A stretch of DNA of 64,000 bases from NCBI RefSeq assembly GCF_000196235.1, contig NC_008541.1, positions 3,534,001-3,598,000 on the forward strand. Reading direction: 5' to 3'. Positions within the stretch are counted from its first letter, which is position 1, and the number at the start of each line of letters is the position of its first letter. Shown piece by piece: positions 1 to 9,523 of this stretch. The translations under genes and the position numbers were made by a program. Origin of the DNA: Arthrobacter sp. FB24 (GTDB lineage Bacteria; Actinomycetota; Actinomycetes; Actinomycetales; Micrococcaceae). The notes under the pieces were generated by a model. The model had not been told where the DNA came from. It was given only the letters and a program-made list of their open reading frames with translations, and searched no databases.

Positions 1-1506
1 TTCATCGAGAACTCCGGCGTATCGTTCACCGCCGCCCACTTTTCCCAGTGGCCCGAGCCGATCGGCCTGGCCGCCGTCGGCAGTGCCGAGCTAATCCGCC
101 GCTTCGCCGAGATCGCCCGCACGGAGTACACCGCCGTCGGCATCCGTGCCGCCCTGCACCCGACCGTCGACCTCGCCACAGAGCCACGCTGGTGCCGGCA
201 GGCCGGAACCTTCGGGCAGGACTCCGAGCTCAGCTCGAAGTACGTCGTCGAGTACCTTCAAGGATTCCAGGGCGACGAGCTGGGTCCGGACAGCGTTGCC
301 TGCACCACCAAGCACTTCCCGGGCGGCGGTCCGCAGCGCGACGGCGAAGACGCACACTTCCCCTACGGCCGGGAACAGGTCTACCCCGGCGGCCGCTTCG
401 ACGAGCACCTGGCTCCGTTCCGGGCGGCCATCGCGGAAAAGACCAGCGCCATCATGCCCTATTACGGCATGCCGATCGGCGTCGAGCTGGACGGCGAGCC
501 GGTGGAGGAAGTCGGCTTCGGCTACAACAGGCAGATCATCACCAACCTGCTCCGGGACAAGCTCGGCTACGACGGCGTGGTCCTCAGCGACTGGGAGCTG
601 GTCAACGACAACATCGTTGGCGAGCAGGTGCTGCCGGCGAGGGCCTGGGGCGTTGAAGAGCTCACCGCGCCCGAGCGGATGCTGAAGATCCTCAACGCGG
701 GCGTGGACCAGTTCGGCGGCGAGGAATGCACCGAGCTGCTCCTTGGCCTGGTCCGGGACGGCCTGGTCAGCGAGGAACGAATCGATGAGTCCGCGCGCCG
801 CCTGCTGCTGGTCAAGTTCCAGCTCGGCCTGTTCGACAACCCCTTCGTGGACGAGGACGCAGCGGCCGAAATCGTTGGCAACCCCGAGTTCCGGCGGGAG
901 GGCCACCGCGCGCAGGCAACGTCCGTCACGGTGCTGGCCAACGGAACGCACGACGGCGGGACGGCCCTGCCGCTGACCGGCTCACCCGCCGTCTACGTCG
1001 AAGGAATGGACCCGCTGAGTTTCGACGGTTTCGGGACTGTGGTGCAGGACCCGGATCAGGCCGATGTTGCCGTGATCCGGCTGCACTCCCCCTGGGACCA
1101 CCGCGACGACCTGTTCCTGGAACAGCACTTCCACGCCGGAAGCCTGGACTTCCCGCCCGGGCTGGTCTCCCGGCTCCGGACCCTGGCCGCGAAGGTTCCG
1201 CTGATCATCGACGTGCGGTTGGACCGTCCAGCCATCCTCACCCCGTTGGCGGGGTTCGCTGCGGCCCTGGTGGGCACCTTCGGCGTCTCGGACACCGCCC
1301 TGCTCGATGCCCTGTTCGGACGCATTGAGCCGCAGGGCAGCCTTCCCTTCGATATTCCCAGGTCCATGGACGCCGTACGTGGTTCACGCTCGGATGTCCC
1401 CGGAGACACCGCCGATCCCCTCTTCCGGTTCGGGCACGGCCTGCGGCTACCCGCGGCGCCCAACGCCGGAACCGCCGCTGCTATCCAGTCAGGACTGAGC
1501 TCATGA
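1..1506 (+). CDS. Glycoside hydrolase family 3 protein (5' end outside window)
   Basis: Reading from base 1, 501 residues of a GH3 beta-glucosidase or N-acetylhexosaminidase-type enzyme are visible; the N-terminus lies upstream. The GH3 signature KHFPGGG is near residue 104 and the nucleophile region GVVLSDWE near residue 195, where the Asp of SDW is the expected catalytic nucleophile. The C-terminal part fits the alpha/beta-sandwich domain of GH3 enzymes. No export signal can be judged because the start is missing. Its stop overlaps the next start (ATGA), so it is translationally coupled to the exported glycoamylase-like gene. I infer that the two degrade one beta-glucan; the exact substrate cannot be read from the sequence. 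Confidence 0.88.
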   Translation, partial: FIENSGVSFTAAHFSQWPEPIGLAAVGSAELIRRFAEIARTEYTAVGIRAALHPTVDLATEPRWCRQAGTFGQDSELSSKYVVEYLQGFQGDELGPDSVACTTKHFPGGGPQRDGEDAHFPYGREQVYPGGRFDEHLAPFRAAIAEKTSAIMPYYGMPIGVELDGEPVEEVGFGYNRQIITNLLRDKLGYDGVVLSDWELVNDNIVGEQVLPARAWGVEELTAPERMLKILNAGVDQFGGEECTELLLGLVRDGLVSEERIDESARRLLLVKFQLGLFDNPFVDEDAAAEIVGNPEFRREGHRAQATSVTVLANGTHDGGTALPLTGSPAVYVEGMDPLSFDGFGTVVQDPDQADVAVIRLHSPWDHRDDLFLEQHFHAGSLDFPPGLVSRLRTLAAKVPLIIDVRLDRPAILTPLAGFAAALVGTFGVSDTALLDALFGRIEPQGSLPFDIPRSMDAVRGSRSDVPGDTADPLFRFGHGLRLPAAPNAGTAAAIQSGLSS

Positions 1507-3128
1507 ACAAGCGCTTTGATGCCACCCCGGGATTCTCCATCGCCACCCGGCGCCAACTCCTCGCCGGTGCGGCTGCCTTTGCCGTCACCGGGCTCGCCGC
1601 CGCCACGGCGCAACCCGGCCTGGCAGCGCCCGGCGCGCAGTCGCCGTCGTACTTTTCACGCGCACGAAACCTGGGCGGAGTGGACCGCAAGGTCATCAAG
1701 CGGTGGGCGCAGGACACCTGGAAGTCCCTTGTGGCGATGACCGATCCAGCGACCGGACTGCCGGCCGACTACATCGGTGAGTCCATCACCGCACCGAAGC
1801 GGAGCGGCTTCACCTCGCCGACGAACATCGGCGGTTATATGTGGAGCACCGTGGTGGCCAGGGAGCTGAACATCATCAGCGCCAGCGAATGCCGAGAACG
1901 GCTGACACGAACCCTCACCACACTGGCCGGGCTCAAGCACCACGAGCCCAGCGGCATGCTCTACAACTGGTACGACGAAGCCACCGGTGAAGTCATCACT
2001 GTGTGGCCCGAGAACGGAAACCCCGTGGCGCCGTTCATGTCCAGCGTGGACAACGGCTGGTTCGCAGCGGCGCTCATGGTGGTCCGCAACGCCGAGCCGA
2101 AGGTCGCCGCCCTGGCCAACACCATCCTGGGCCGGATGGACTTCGGGATCTTCTACAACAAGGATGCCCGGCCCGGCGTGGCGGCCGGCCTGCTGCGCGG
2201 CGGCTTCTACGACGTCAAGCCACCGGTGGAAACGGTCCAGGGCAACTATCTGGGCAAGGGCGCAGACGTCTACTACACGATGAACCATTACGACGTCACC
2301 AACTCCGAGCCGCGGATCGCAACGTATATCGGTATCGCGTTGGGCCAGCTGCCGCCGGCGCATTATTTCGCCACCATGCGGGTCTTCCCGGACACGTGCG
2401 ACTGGTCCTGGCAGGAGCAGAAGCCGGTGGGCGAGCACCGTATGTACATGGGCATCGATGTTTTCGAGGGCGCCTACACCTATCGCGGAATGCGGATCGT
2501 GCCCAGCTGGGGCGGGGACATGTTCGAGTCCCTGATGCCGGACCTGTTCGTTCCGGAGTCCGACTGGGCGCCGAAGGCGTGGGGCATCAACCACCCGCTC
2601 ACCGTCCGTGCCCAGCGGGAGTTCGGCATGGACGACGCGAAGTACGGCTACTGGGGCTTCTCGCCCGCCAGCCACCCGAACGGCGGCTACTCCGAGTGGG
2701 GCGTCGACGCCCTGGGCATGAGCAGCGACGGTTACCCGTCCGACGTCGAACGCACCAGCGTGGACACCGGCTTCGACGGCTGCCGCCCGGCCGGCAACCC
2801 AACGCCAAGTTGGGGCGACGGCGTGGTGACTCCCCACGCCGCGTTCCTCGCGATGGAATACGAGCCCCGCGAAGCGTACGACAACCTGGTGAAGATCGAA
2901 CGCGACCTCGCCGCCTATGGCGCCGGCGGCTTCTTCGACGCGGTTGCTGTGAAATCCGGCACCGTGGCCAGGAGGTACCTCTCGCTGGACCAGGCCATGG
3001 TCCTCGGAGCGATCGGCAACGTGTTCGGCGACAACGTGATCCGCCGCAACTTCGTGCAGGGCGACGTCGAGAGGGTCATCAAACCGCTCATCGCGGTGGA
3101 GGAGTTCGGCGCCGGACTCGTCGGCTAG
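1503..3128 (+). CDS. Tat-exported glycoamylase-like (PF10091/GH144-type) protein
   Basis: 541 residues. The N-terminus has a twin-arginine signal (TRRQLLAG followed by an Ala-rich hydrophobic stretch), so it is probably exported folded. The body matches the putative glucoamylase/GH144 family: TGLPADYI, SPTNIGGYMWS, SSVDNGWFAAAL, then YGYWGFS, DGVVTPHAAFLAMEY and YGAGGFFDAV near the C-terminus, an alpha/alpha-barrel fold. GH144 members are endo-beta-1,2-glucanases and relatives; this activity is an inference. The ATG lies inside the stop of the GH3 gene (4-nt ATGA overlap), a strong sign of one operon. It faces argS convergently with a 55-nt gap. Confidence 0.75.
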   Translation: MNKRFDATPGFSIATRRQLLAGAAAFAVTGLAAATAQPGLAAPGAQSPSYFSRARNLGGVDRKVIKRWAQDTWKSLVAMTDPATGLPADYIGESITAPKRSGFTSPTNIGGYMWSTVVARELNIISASECRERLTRTLTTLAGLKHHEPSGMLYNWYDEATGEVITVWPENGNPVAPFMSSVDNGWFAAALMVVRNAEPKVAALANTILGRMDFGIFYNKDARPGVAAGLLRGGFYDVKPPVETVQGNYLGKGADVYYTMNHYDVTNSEPRIATYIGIALGQLPPAHYFATMRVFPDTCDWSWQEQKPVGEHRMYMGIDVFEGAYTYRGMRIVPSWGGDMFESLMPDLFVPESDWAPKAWGINHPLTVRAQREFGMDDAKYGYWGFSPASHPNGGYSEWGVDALGMSSDGYPSDVERTSVDTGFDGCRPAGNPTPSWGDGVVTPHAAFLAMEYEPREAYDNLVKIERDLAAYGAGGFFDAVAVKSGTVARRYLSLDQAMVLGAIGNVFGDNVIRRNFVQGDVERVIKPLIAVEEFGAGLVG

Positions 3129-3183
3129 GGCTCTCCCACCTCCCGCTGCAACTAGTGTGAGGGCGTCTCAGCTGGGGGGCGGG

Positions 3184-4959
3184 CTACATGTTCTCCGGCG
3201 TCTCGATGCCCAGCAGGTCCAGGCCCTCGGAGAGCCTGTGGAGGACGAGTGCGCACAGGGCGAGCCGTGACTGGCGGACGGATTCGTCCGCCTTCAGCAC
3301 CGGGCACTGGTCGTAGAACGAGGTGAACAGCTGCGAGAGTTCGAACAGGTAGGCGCACAGCCGGTGAGGCTCCAGCAGTTCCCCGACCTTTCGGAGGGTC
3401 GCACCGTACTCCAGCAGGTGGAGCGCCAGGGCCCGCTCGGCAGGTTCGACGACGGCGATACTCACTGCCGCCGTCGGCTCCCCCGCCGCTTCGCCAGGCT
3501 CGCCCGCCGGCGAAGCCGCTGCTTCCGCCTTCCGCAGGATGGAGCGGATCCGGGCCGCAGCATACTGCACGTAAGGGCCCGTGTTGCCACTGAGGGCCAG
3601 CATCCGGTCGAAGTCGAAGACGTACTCGGTGTCGTGCCCCACGGCGAGGTCGGCGTACTTCACGGCGCCGATGCCCACCTGCCGGGCAGTCACAGCCCGT
3701 TCCTCATCCGAGAGGTCGGGGCGGCTCGAGTCCACCACGGCGCGGGCACGGTCCACTGCCTCCTCCAGCAGGGCCATAAGCTTCACCGGGGTGCCCGAGC
3801 GGGACTTCAGGATCTTGCCGTCTTCGCCCAGCACGTTGCCGATCTGCACGTGGGTGGCTTCCACTGTGTCCGGGAGCCACCCGGCCTCCCGCGCGGTCTC
3901 AAAGACCATCCGGAGGTGCACGTTCTGCGGGGCGCCCACCACGTAGAGGATGCGGTCGGCATGGAGTTCCTGGACCCGGTACCGGATGGTGGCAAGGTCG
4001 GTCGTGGCGTACCCGTAGCCGCCGTCGGATTTGCGGATGATCAGCGGCAGCGGTTCTCCGTCCCTGCCCTTGAAGCCCGCCGGGAAGGTGCACAGTGCCC
4101 CTTCGCTGACGCGGGCCAGGCCGCGCTCCTCCAGTTCCTGGCACAGTTGTGCTAGATGGGGATCGTAGGAGCTCTCGCCGGCGATGTGGTCGTCCTCGAG
4201 GCTGACTCCCAGCGTGGCGTAGATGGCATTGAAGTAGACCTTCGAGTGGTCCACTAGCCGCTGCCACACCTCCAGCGTTTCCTCGTGGGCCGACTGGAGG
4301 GACACCACGCGAAGGCGGGCCCGCGTCGCAAAGCTGTCAGGGCTGCCGTCGGAGCTGTCGAACTTTGCCCGTGCTGCCTGGTAGAACGCACTGGGGTCCT
4401 CCACCAGCAGGGCGGCTTCGGGCGAATCCTCGCCGATCTCCAGCCAGTGTTCAATCAGCATTCCGAACGGCGTGCCCCAATCGCCGATGTGGTTCTGCCG
4501 GATCACCGTATGGCCCAGCGCCTCAAGGACGCGGACCAGGCTGTCCCCCACCACGGTGGTGCGGAGGTGCCCCACGTGCATTTCCTTCGCAACGTTTGGG
4601 GAGGAATAGTCGACGACGACGCGACGGGCCTGCGTCTCCGGGCCGCCCTGCGGCTGGGACGCCTGGGCGTTGAGAAGCTCCTCGATCCAGGTGCCGTCGA
4701 ACGTGAGGTTGATGAAGCCGGGGCCGGAAATTTCGACGGCGGTGCAGAGTCCGTCGAGCTCCAGCGCCTCGACGATCCGGGCGGCAGCATCGCGTGGCGG
4801 CAGGCCGACCTTCTTGGCGAGCGCCATGGCGGCGTTGACCTGGATGTCGGCGAACTGCGACGGCCGGACAACCGGGTCGGTGTCCCGGAACTCTTCGCCG
4901 AACGCTTGGGCAATAGCTGCCTGGACTCTGGGGACAACCATCTCGGCCGGATTATTCAC
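3184..4959 (-). CDS. argS: Arginyl-tRNA synthetase
   Basis: 591 residues. Class I synthetase that charges tRNA-Arg in the cytoplasm. The HIGH-type motif is HVGH at residues 128-131 within SSPNVAKEMHVGHLRTT, and the KMSKS region is replaced by ILKSRSG as usual in ArgS. The N-terminal Add-1-like domain and C-terminal anticodon-binding DALR domain (ending GIETPENM) are present, so the gene is full length. The start is GTG at 4959. GATAATTTT, containing TAATTT, sits 7 nt upstream, so the mRNA may be leaderless; ATG at 4941 is the alternative. It stands alone rather than beside lysA/hom, so it could be a second copy; this cannot be decided here. Confidence 0.95.
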   Translation of the reverse strand: MNNPAEMVVPRVQAAIAQAFGEEFRDTDPVVRPSQFADIQVNAAMALAKKVGLPPRDAAARIVEALELDGLCTAVEISGPGFINLTFDGTWIEELLNAQASQPQGGPETQARRVVVDYSSPNVAKEMHVGHLRTTVVGDSLVRVLEALGHTVIRQNHIGDWGTPFGMLIEHWLEIGEDSPEAALLVEDPSAFYQAARAKFDSSDGSPDSFATRARLRVVSLQSAHEETLEVWQRLVDHSKVYFNAIYATLGVSLEDDHIAGESSYDPHLAQLCQELEERGLARVSEGALCTFPAGFKGRDGEPLPLIIRKSDGGYGYATTDLATIRYRVQELHADRILYVVGAPQNVHLRMVFETAREAGWLPDTVEATHVQIGNVLGEDGKILKSRSGTPVKLMALLEEAVDRARAVVDSSRPDLSDEERAVTARQVGIGAVKYADLAVGHDTEYVFDFDRMLALSGNTGPYVQYAAARIRSILRKAEAAASPAGEPGEAAGEPTAAVSIAVVEPAERALALHLLEYGATLRKVGELLEPHRLCAYLFELSQLFTSFYDQCPVLKADESVRQSRLALCALVLHRLSEGLDLLGIETPENM

Positions 4960-4990
4960 AAACTCAAAATTATCAGTCCCCGCCCCTTCC

Positions 4991-5136
4991 GACGCTCTCT
5001 CACTTCCTGCACTTAAATCCGGAACGCTCTCTCACCTCCCTGCCATGGGGCCGTGAAGGTGAGAGAGCGTTGCCTGAAAAGCCGCCAAAAGGGAGAGAGC
5101 GTCCCGAAAAAACCCGCCAAAGGTGAGAGAGCGTCC
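4991..5136. repeat. Intergenic GTGAGAGAGCGTC repeat cluster 1
   Basis: Five copies of a 13-base core (GTGAGAGAGCGTC and close variants) lie between argS and phoX. Two are in minus orientation (starting near 4991 and 5021) and three in plus orientation (near 5057, 5091 and 5121), so the outer copies can pair as hairpins. The same core recurs near 15.4 and 17.4 kb, always between genes. It behaves like a REP-type dispersed element that may also terminate phoX. Confidence 0.8.
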
Positions 5137-5159
5137 CTACCGGGTGGGGCTAACCATGA

Positions 5160-7244
5160 CTACGCGTCCGTGCGGAAGACCTGGACCACGGACGGGCGCG
5201 GGGCGCGGGCCTGGCCGCGCGCCGGCGTCGTGCCTGCCGGAACGTAGTCCGGGAAGTACGAGTTGGGCGCGTCGAACGTGCCATCTTCGCCCGGGTGCTG
5301 CACGGAGACGAAAACGGTGCGCTCGTCGTCGTGCACGATCGGTCCGCAGGTCTCGGCGTCGCGCGGCACGGCGAGGAACTGCTCCACCTTGCCGCGCTCG
5401 GCGCCGTCGAGCGTCACCTTGAACAGGCCGTCCGCGCGGCCGATGCCGGACGGGGCGCCGTCGGTGGAGATCCAGAGGTTGCCCACGGAGTCGAACGCGA
5501 GGTTGTCCGGGCAGGAGATCGGCGAGACCTGGTCCACCGGGAAGCCGGAGAAGTAGGTGACGTCGCCCTGGCCCGGGTCGCCGCAGACCATCAGCAGGTT
5601 CCACGCGAACTTGGTGGAGGTCTGGCCGCCGGTTTCGGTGATTTCCACGATGTGGCCGTCGCGGTTGGCGTTGCGCGGGTTGATCTCGGTGGCGCCTTCC
5701 TTGCCCGCCTTGCCGCGGTCCGAGTTGTTGGTGCAGGCCACGTAGATCTTGCCGGTGTGCAGGCTCGGCTGAACGTCCTCGCAGCGGTCCATCTTGGTGG
5801 GTCCCACCTTGTCCGCGGCCAGGCGGGTGTAGACCAGCACCTGTTCCACGGACATGCCGTCGACCTTGGAGACGCCGTCCACCACCAGGGGCAGCCATTC
5901 GCCGGTACCGTCGAACGAACCGTCGGCCGGCACGGCGCCGGTGCCGGTGATCTCGGCGGCCGGGGAGTTGCCGGTGAACTTGGCGACGTAGAGGTTGCCG
6001 GCGGAGAGGAGGGTCATGTTGTGCTTGCGGTCGCCCTCCCGGTACTTCTCGGCCGAGACAAACTTGTAGAGGTAGTCGAAGCGCTCGTCGTCGCCCATGT
6101 AGGCCACCACGTGACCGGATTCCGCCACGATCACGTTGGCGCCCTCGTGCTTGAAGCGGCCCAGGGAGGAGTGCTTCTTCGGCGTGGAGGTGGGGTCGAA
6201 GGGGTCCACTTCGACGATCCAGCCGAAGCGGTTGGCCTCGTTCTCATAGCCGGACTTGCGGGTGTCGAAGCGGTCGTCGTCCAGTTCCCACTGGCGGGCG
6301 GTGGCCTTGGAAGTCAGCCCGTAGCGGAGGTCCGAAGCGGACGTGCCCGGCGAGACAAAGTAGCCGTTGAAGTTCTCTTCGCCGGAGAGGATGGTGCCCC
6401 ACGGGGTGGTGCCGCCGGCGCAGTTGCCCAGCGTGCCCTTGATGGCGCGGCCGGACGGGTCGTCGATGGTCTTCACCAGCGAGGATCCGGCAACCGGCCC
6501 GGTGAGTTCGTAAACCGTGCTGTTCAGGTAGCGGCGGTTGAGTCCCGCGCCCTTGACGTAGCTCCACGGCTTGTTCTTGTTCTTCCGCTCCAGCTCCACC
6601 ACGGACAGGCCGTGTGCCGCCTGGCCCACAGCGCGGACCTCCGCGGCCGGCATGGTGGCCGGGAACATGATGTTCTCGTTGGTGTACTCGTGGTTCGCGA
6701 ACAGCACGGCGCGGCGGCCCTTGCTGCCGGGAATCTCCAGGATGTCCGAGTAGTCGTTGTTGTAGCCGAACTGCTGTTCCTGGGCGGCGGCCGTCTGGTT
6801 GTTCAGGTCGAAGTCCGGAGCAGTGTTGAAGATGGGGTCGCCCCAGCGGATGACCGGCTGCCAGGTGAACCCTGCGGGCACGGTCAGCTTGTCCACGTCC
6901 GCTGCAACGGACGGGATAGCCGTGAACTGCAGCTTGGACTTGCCGAAGCCGTCCTTCGCGGCGGCGGCGAGGCCGGTGCCGCCGTCGGCCACTGCAGTTC
7001 CGGCGGACGTTACCGCGCTTCCGAGCACGACGGCGAGCGCACCGGCGGCGCCGAAGCCCAGGGCGGCGCGGCGGGACATCGTGGCAGAGGCGATGTCGCG
7101 GAAGTAGCTGTTGGAGCTCGTGTTGCAGACCTCGCCCGAGCAGGCGTTGTCGCACTTCAGCGCGCAGGTGACGGGGCTGCGCTTGCCTTTGGTGTGGCCA
7201 AGCATGGGGAGTAGGGCAAACTTGCGTCCGGTCGTTTCAGACAT
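5160..7244 (-). CDS. phoX: PhoX-family alkaline phosphatase, Tat-exported
   Basis: 694 residues from the ATG at 7244, which is preceded by GGAAGG. DUF839/PhoX proteins are calcium- and iron-dependent phosphomonoesterases outside the membrane. A twin-arginine motif (SRRAALGFG, residues 57-65) precedes a hydrophobic Ala-rich segment, with a Cys cluster (CALKCDNACSGEVC) ahead of it. Family motifs include LFANHEYTNE, the NCAGGTTPWGT stretch with GEENFNGYF, and GRFKHEGANV. Longer upstream starts lack a ribosome-binding site and would bury the Tat signal. It lies 65 nt downstream of menC on the same strand. Phosphate control is plausible but no pho box was identified. Confidence 0.92.
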   Translation of the reverse strand: MSETTGRKFALLPMLGHTKGKRSPVTCALKCDNACSGEVCNTSSNSYFRDIASATMSRRAALGFGAAGALAVVLGSAVTSAGTAVADGGTGLAAAAKDGFGKSKLQFTAIPSVAADVDKLTVPAGFTWQPVIRWGDPIFNTAPDFDLNNQTAAAQEQQFGYNNDYSDILEIPGSKGRRAVLFANHEYTNENIMFPATMPAAEVRAVGQAAHGLSVVELERKNKNKPWSYVKGAGLNRRYLNSTVYELTGPVAGSSLVKTIDDPSGRAIKGTLGNCAGGTTPWGTILSGEENFNGYFVSPGTSASDLRYGLTSKATARQWELDDDRFDTRKSGYENEANRFGWIVEVDPFDPTSTPKKHSSLGRFKHEGANVIVAESGHVVAYMGDDERFDYLYKFVSAEKYREGDRKHNMTLLSAGNLYVAKFTGNSPAAEITGTGAVPADGSFDGTGEWLPLVVDGVSKVDGMSVEQVLVYTRLAADKVGPTKMDRCEDVQPSLHTGKIYVACTNNSDRGKAGKEGATEINPRNANRDGHIVEITETGGQTSTKFAWNLLMVCGDPGQGDVTYFSGFPVDQVSPISCPDNLAFDSVGNLWISTDGAPSGIGRADGLFKVTLDGAERGKVEQFLAVPRDAETCGPIVHDDERTVFVSVQHPGEDGTFDAPNSYFPDYVPAGTTPARGQARAPRPSVVQVFRTDA

Positions 7245-7309
7245 GGGGGCCTTCCAAGGGATGTGATGCGGTCCCGCCCACCCTTTCAGCCGATTCCAAC
7301 CGGCAGCGG

Positions 7310-8368
7310 TCAGCCAGGTGAAGATCCGGTGAACAGCACTGCGTGGACGCGGCGGAGCCGGTCCAGCCACCAGTCCCGGCGCTCGGCGGGTGCCGCATAT
7401 CGCTCCAGCAGCCCGGCGTCGGCGGTGACGTCGCGGACGCGGATGGCGCCGTCGTCGGCCACCAGCGGATCCAGCGTGATGTCCTGCTCAAACAGCGAGA
7501 CTGTCCCCAGCCCGCACGCGTAGGGCAGTTCCGGGAGCGCCGCCGCCAGGGCCAGCCCGGCGCGGATCCCAACTGAGGTGTCCAGCGCGGAACTGACGAC
7601 GGCGGGCAGTCCGGCCTGCGCCACGATGTCCAGGGCACGCCGCACTCCCCCGAGCGGCGCCACTTTCACCACGATGAGATCGGCCGCGCCTGCCCGCGCG
7701 ACGCGGAGGGGGTCGTCTTCCTTGCGCACGCTTTCATCCGCAGCGATCAGCACGGGGATGCCGGCGGCCTGCAGCCGGCGGCGGACCTCGGCCAGGCCTT
7801 CGATGTCCGGGACCGGCTGTTCGGCGTATTCGAGCCCGACGGCGGACAGCCGGGTCAGTGCCTCGACGGCGGCGGGCACGTCCCAGCCGCCGTTCGCGTC
7901 CACCCGAATGGCGGCGTCCGGGAGGGCGCGGCGCACGGCCGCAACCCGGGCGGCGTCGTCGTCGAGCGTCTGGCCGCGTTCGGCCACCTTGATTTTGACG
8001 GCGTCCACGCGGCCAAAGCGGGCCAGGACTTCCGGAACCCGCTCCGCGGGGATGGCAGGAACGGTGGCGTTGACCGGAATCACTGACCGCAGCGGAGGCG
8101 GAAATCCTTGCCAGCCGGCTTCGACGGCGGAGGCAAGCCAGCGGGACGCCTCGGCGTCCCCGTACTCGGGGAAGGGGCAGAATTCCCCCCAGCCCAGCGT
8201 GCCGTCCAGCAGCAGGGCTTCGCGCTGTGTAATGCCGCGGAACTTGACGCGCATGGGCAGGCTCACCACGTGCGCGGAGGCCACAAGCTGCTCCACGGAA
8301 GGAAGGTTCACCGCAGGGAGGTTCACCGCAGGAAGGTTCCGGGGCTGGCGGGGTGCGTCGGCGGGCAT
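7310..8368 (-). CDS. menC: o-Succinylbenzoate synthase (MenC)
   Basis: 352 residues, enolase superfamily; dehydrates SHCHC to o-succinylbenzoate in menaquinone synthesis. Catalytic residues are recognisable: KIK with lysines 125 and 127, metal-binding D157 (RVDANGG), E183 (AEQP), D211 (AADES) and base K235 (VVKVAP). The N-terminus carries a triple pentapeptide NLPAV-NLPAV-NLPSV encoded by a 15-bp tandem repeat, which probably varies in copy number and lies outside the conserved fold. No other men gene is in the window, so here the gene stands apart from a men cluster. Confidence 0.92.
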   Translation of the reverse strand: MPADAPRQPRNLPAVNLPAVNLPSVEQLVASAHVVSLPMRVKFRGITQREALLLDGTLGWGEFCPFPEYGDAEASRWLASAVEAGWQGFPPPLRSVIPVNATVPAIPAERVPEVLARFGRVDAVKIKVAERGQTLDDDAARVAAVRRALPDAAIRVDANGGWDVPAAVEALTRLSAVGLEYAEQPVPDIEGLAEVRRRLQAAGIPVLIAADESVRKEDDPLRVARAGAADLIVVKVAPLGGVRRALDIVAQAGLPAVVSSALDTSVGIRAGLALAAALPELPYACGLGTVSLFEQDITLDPLVADDGAIRVRDVTADAGLLERYAAPAERRDWWLDRLRRVHAVLFTGSSPG

Positions 8369-8694
8369 GTTTTCACTCTACCGGCCACGTCTGACAGTCC
8401 TCCGGCCGGCCACTCCCCTGGTAGGGCCGACGGCGACTGGGGGCGAGCTTCACGTTTATGAGACTCGTCGCCGCCGGCCCAGCTCAAGGAGCCCGGGCAT
8501 GCACTCCCTGCGGTTGCCGCAGGGAATGCTGCGGGGTTCGGCCGGTCCGCAACCCGGCCGTTAGTAAAATGCTAGGGTCCGGAAGACGGTGCCGCATGAG
8601 TACCTGCTACTCGTTTTTACCCCCGGAACGTACTCACGGAAGCGGCCACCACGCGCCGCAATCAGCGCATGATGGCCTGCTGGTTTCCGTCCGT
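8369..8694. other. Intergenic gap with hairpin and TACTCG pair
   Basis: 326 bases with no convincing gene. A perfect 9-bp hairpin (TCCCTGCGG, TTG loop) spans 8505-8525 but has no T-tract. From 8598 runs GAGTA-N5-TACTCGTTTTTAC, and a second TACTC follows exactly 23 bp after the first (8608 and 8631). The same motif recurs at 14.59 and 43.78 kb. Confidence 0.5.
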
Positions 8695-9339
8695 TTACCG
8701 GTGCCCGTGATCGTCATCCTTGGCCCGGTCCAGCATCTTGCAGATGTCCTTCGCGTGCCGGACGCTGTTGTGCGTGATCTCGCCGGACACTACTTCCTTC
8801 TGGTCGGTGGAGGCGTACACCACGTTGCCTGCCAGCCGTCCTTCGGTGAAGTAGAACGCCTTGGGCAGGCCCTCGTCTTCAAAGGCCTTCTCCTCAGCAG
8901 CTCCCATGGCATAGATCAGGGCTGGCCCCCGGCCGGACAGGTGGGCGCTCAGCCCGTCCTCGGCAAGCCGCATGGTGAACGGCCCGGAGACGTCCAGCTC
9001 GTCGATCGTGGCGCCGTCGGAGGCGCGGGTCAGGTCGATCGTGGCGTCGCCGCGGTACTTGATCACCAGGGTCCCGTCATCCTTCTTCTCGCCCTTGTAC
9101 GTGACTTCGCGCTCGTCCCCGGCAGACACCTTGATGGTGGTGTCGCAGGCTTCGAACTCGTAGTCGGCGTAGTACGCGTCGGGAACGGAAACGTACTTCC
9201 CGTCCGTGTCCTCCGGGGGCCATGGCCCCACCGCGCTTCCCCCGCCGTCGGACCCCGCAAACGCAGGGGCCGAAACTCCCGTTAGCAGCGCCAGCGACAG
9301 GGCGGCAGGCAGGCACAGGTTCCTCATTTTTCGGTTCAT
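8695..9339 (-). CDS. Secreted protein of unknown function
   Basis: 214 residues. The ATG at 9339 has AGGAG 8 nt upstream, which is why it is preferred over an ATG 36 nt earlier. A Sec signal peptide (MNRKMRNLCLPAALSLALL, cleavage after PAFA) is followed by a beta-rich, acidic domain with paired Cys in EACDTTIKV and KDICKML, ending DDDHGHR. I do not recognise the family. A good promoter lies upstream: TTGACA (9508-9513, minus strand), 18-nt spacer, TAGCTT (9484-9489), giving a leader of roughly 140 nt. Confidence 0.75.
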   Translation of the reverse strand: MNRKMRNLCLPAALSLALLTGVSAPAFAGSDGGGSAVGPWPPEDTDGKYVSVPDAYYADYEFEACDTTIKVSAGDEREVTYKGEKKDDGTLVIKYRGDATIDLTRASDGATIDELDVSGPFTMRLAEDGLSAHLSGRGPALIYAMGAAEEKAFEDEGLPKAFYFTEGRLAGNVVYASTDQKEVVSGEITHNSVRHAKDICKMLDRAKDDDHGHR

Positions 9340-9483
9340 GGCAGCACTCCTGAAATGTGGCAGGAGGGGACGCATACGGACCTGTCCTGCCGATGTTAAA
9401 CATCAAATACCCGCAAGGGGCGAACGAGACCAGATGTGATGCGGTGATATTGCGGCCCGTGTGTCCAGGGCGGCAATACGATC

Positions 9484-9513
9484 AAGCTAGCGCCGCCGTC
9501 GCCGGGGTGTCAA
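9484..9513 (-). promoter_or_regulatory. Sigma70-type promoter for the secreted protein at 8695-9339
   Basis: On the minus strand TTGACA is followed after 18 nt by TAGCTT, which fits the actinobacterial TANNNT -10. An inverted repeat (9524-9572) lies 11 bp upstream of the -35 box and may be an activator site or an insulator. Confidence 0.55.
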
Positions 9514-9523
9514 CGGGTTTTTT

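Noticed and set aside
5295..7214. Long plus-strand open frame over phoX
   Set aside because: Mirror of the phoX codons (Val/Gly/Ala/Arg-rich), without domain or ribosome-binding site.
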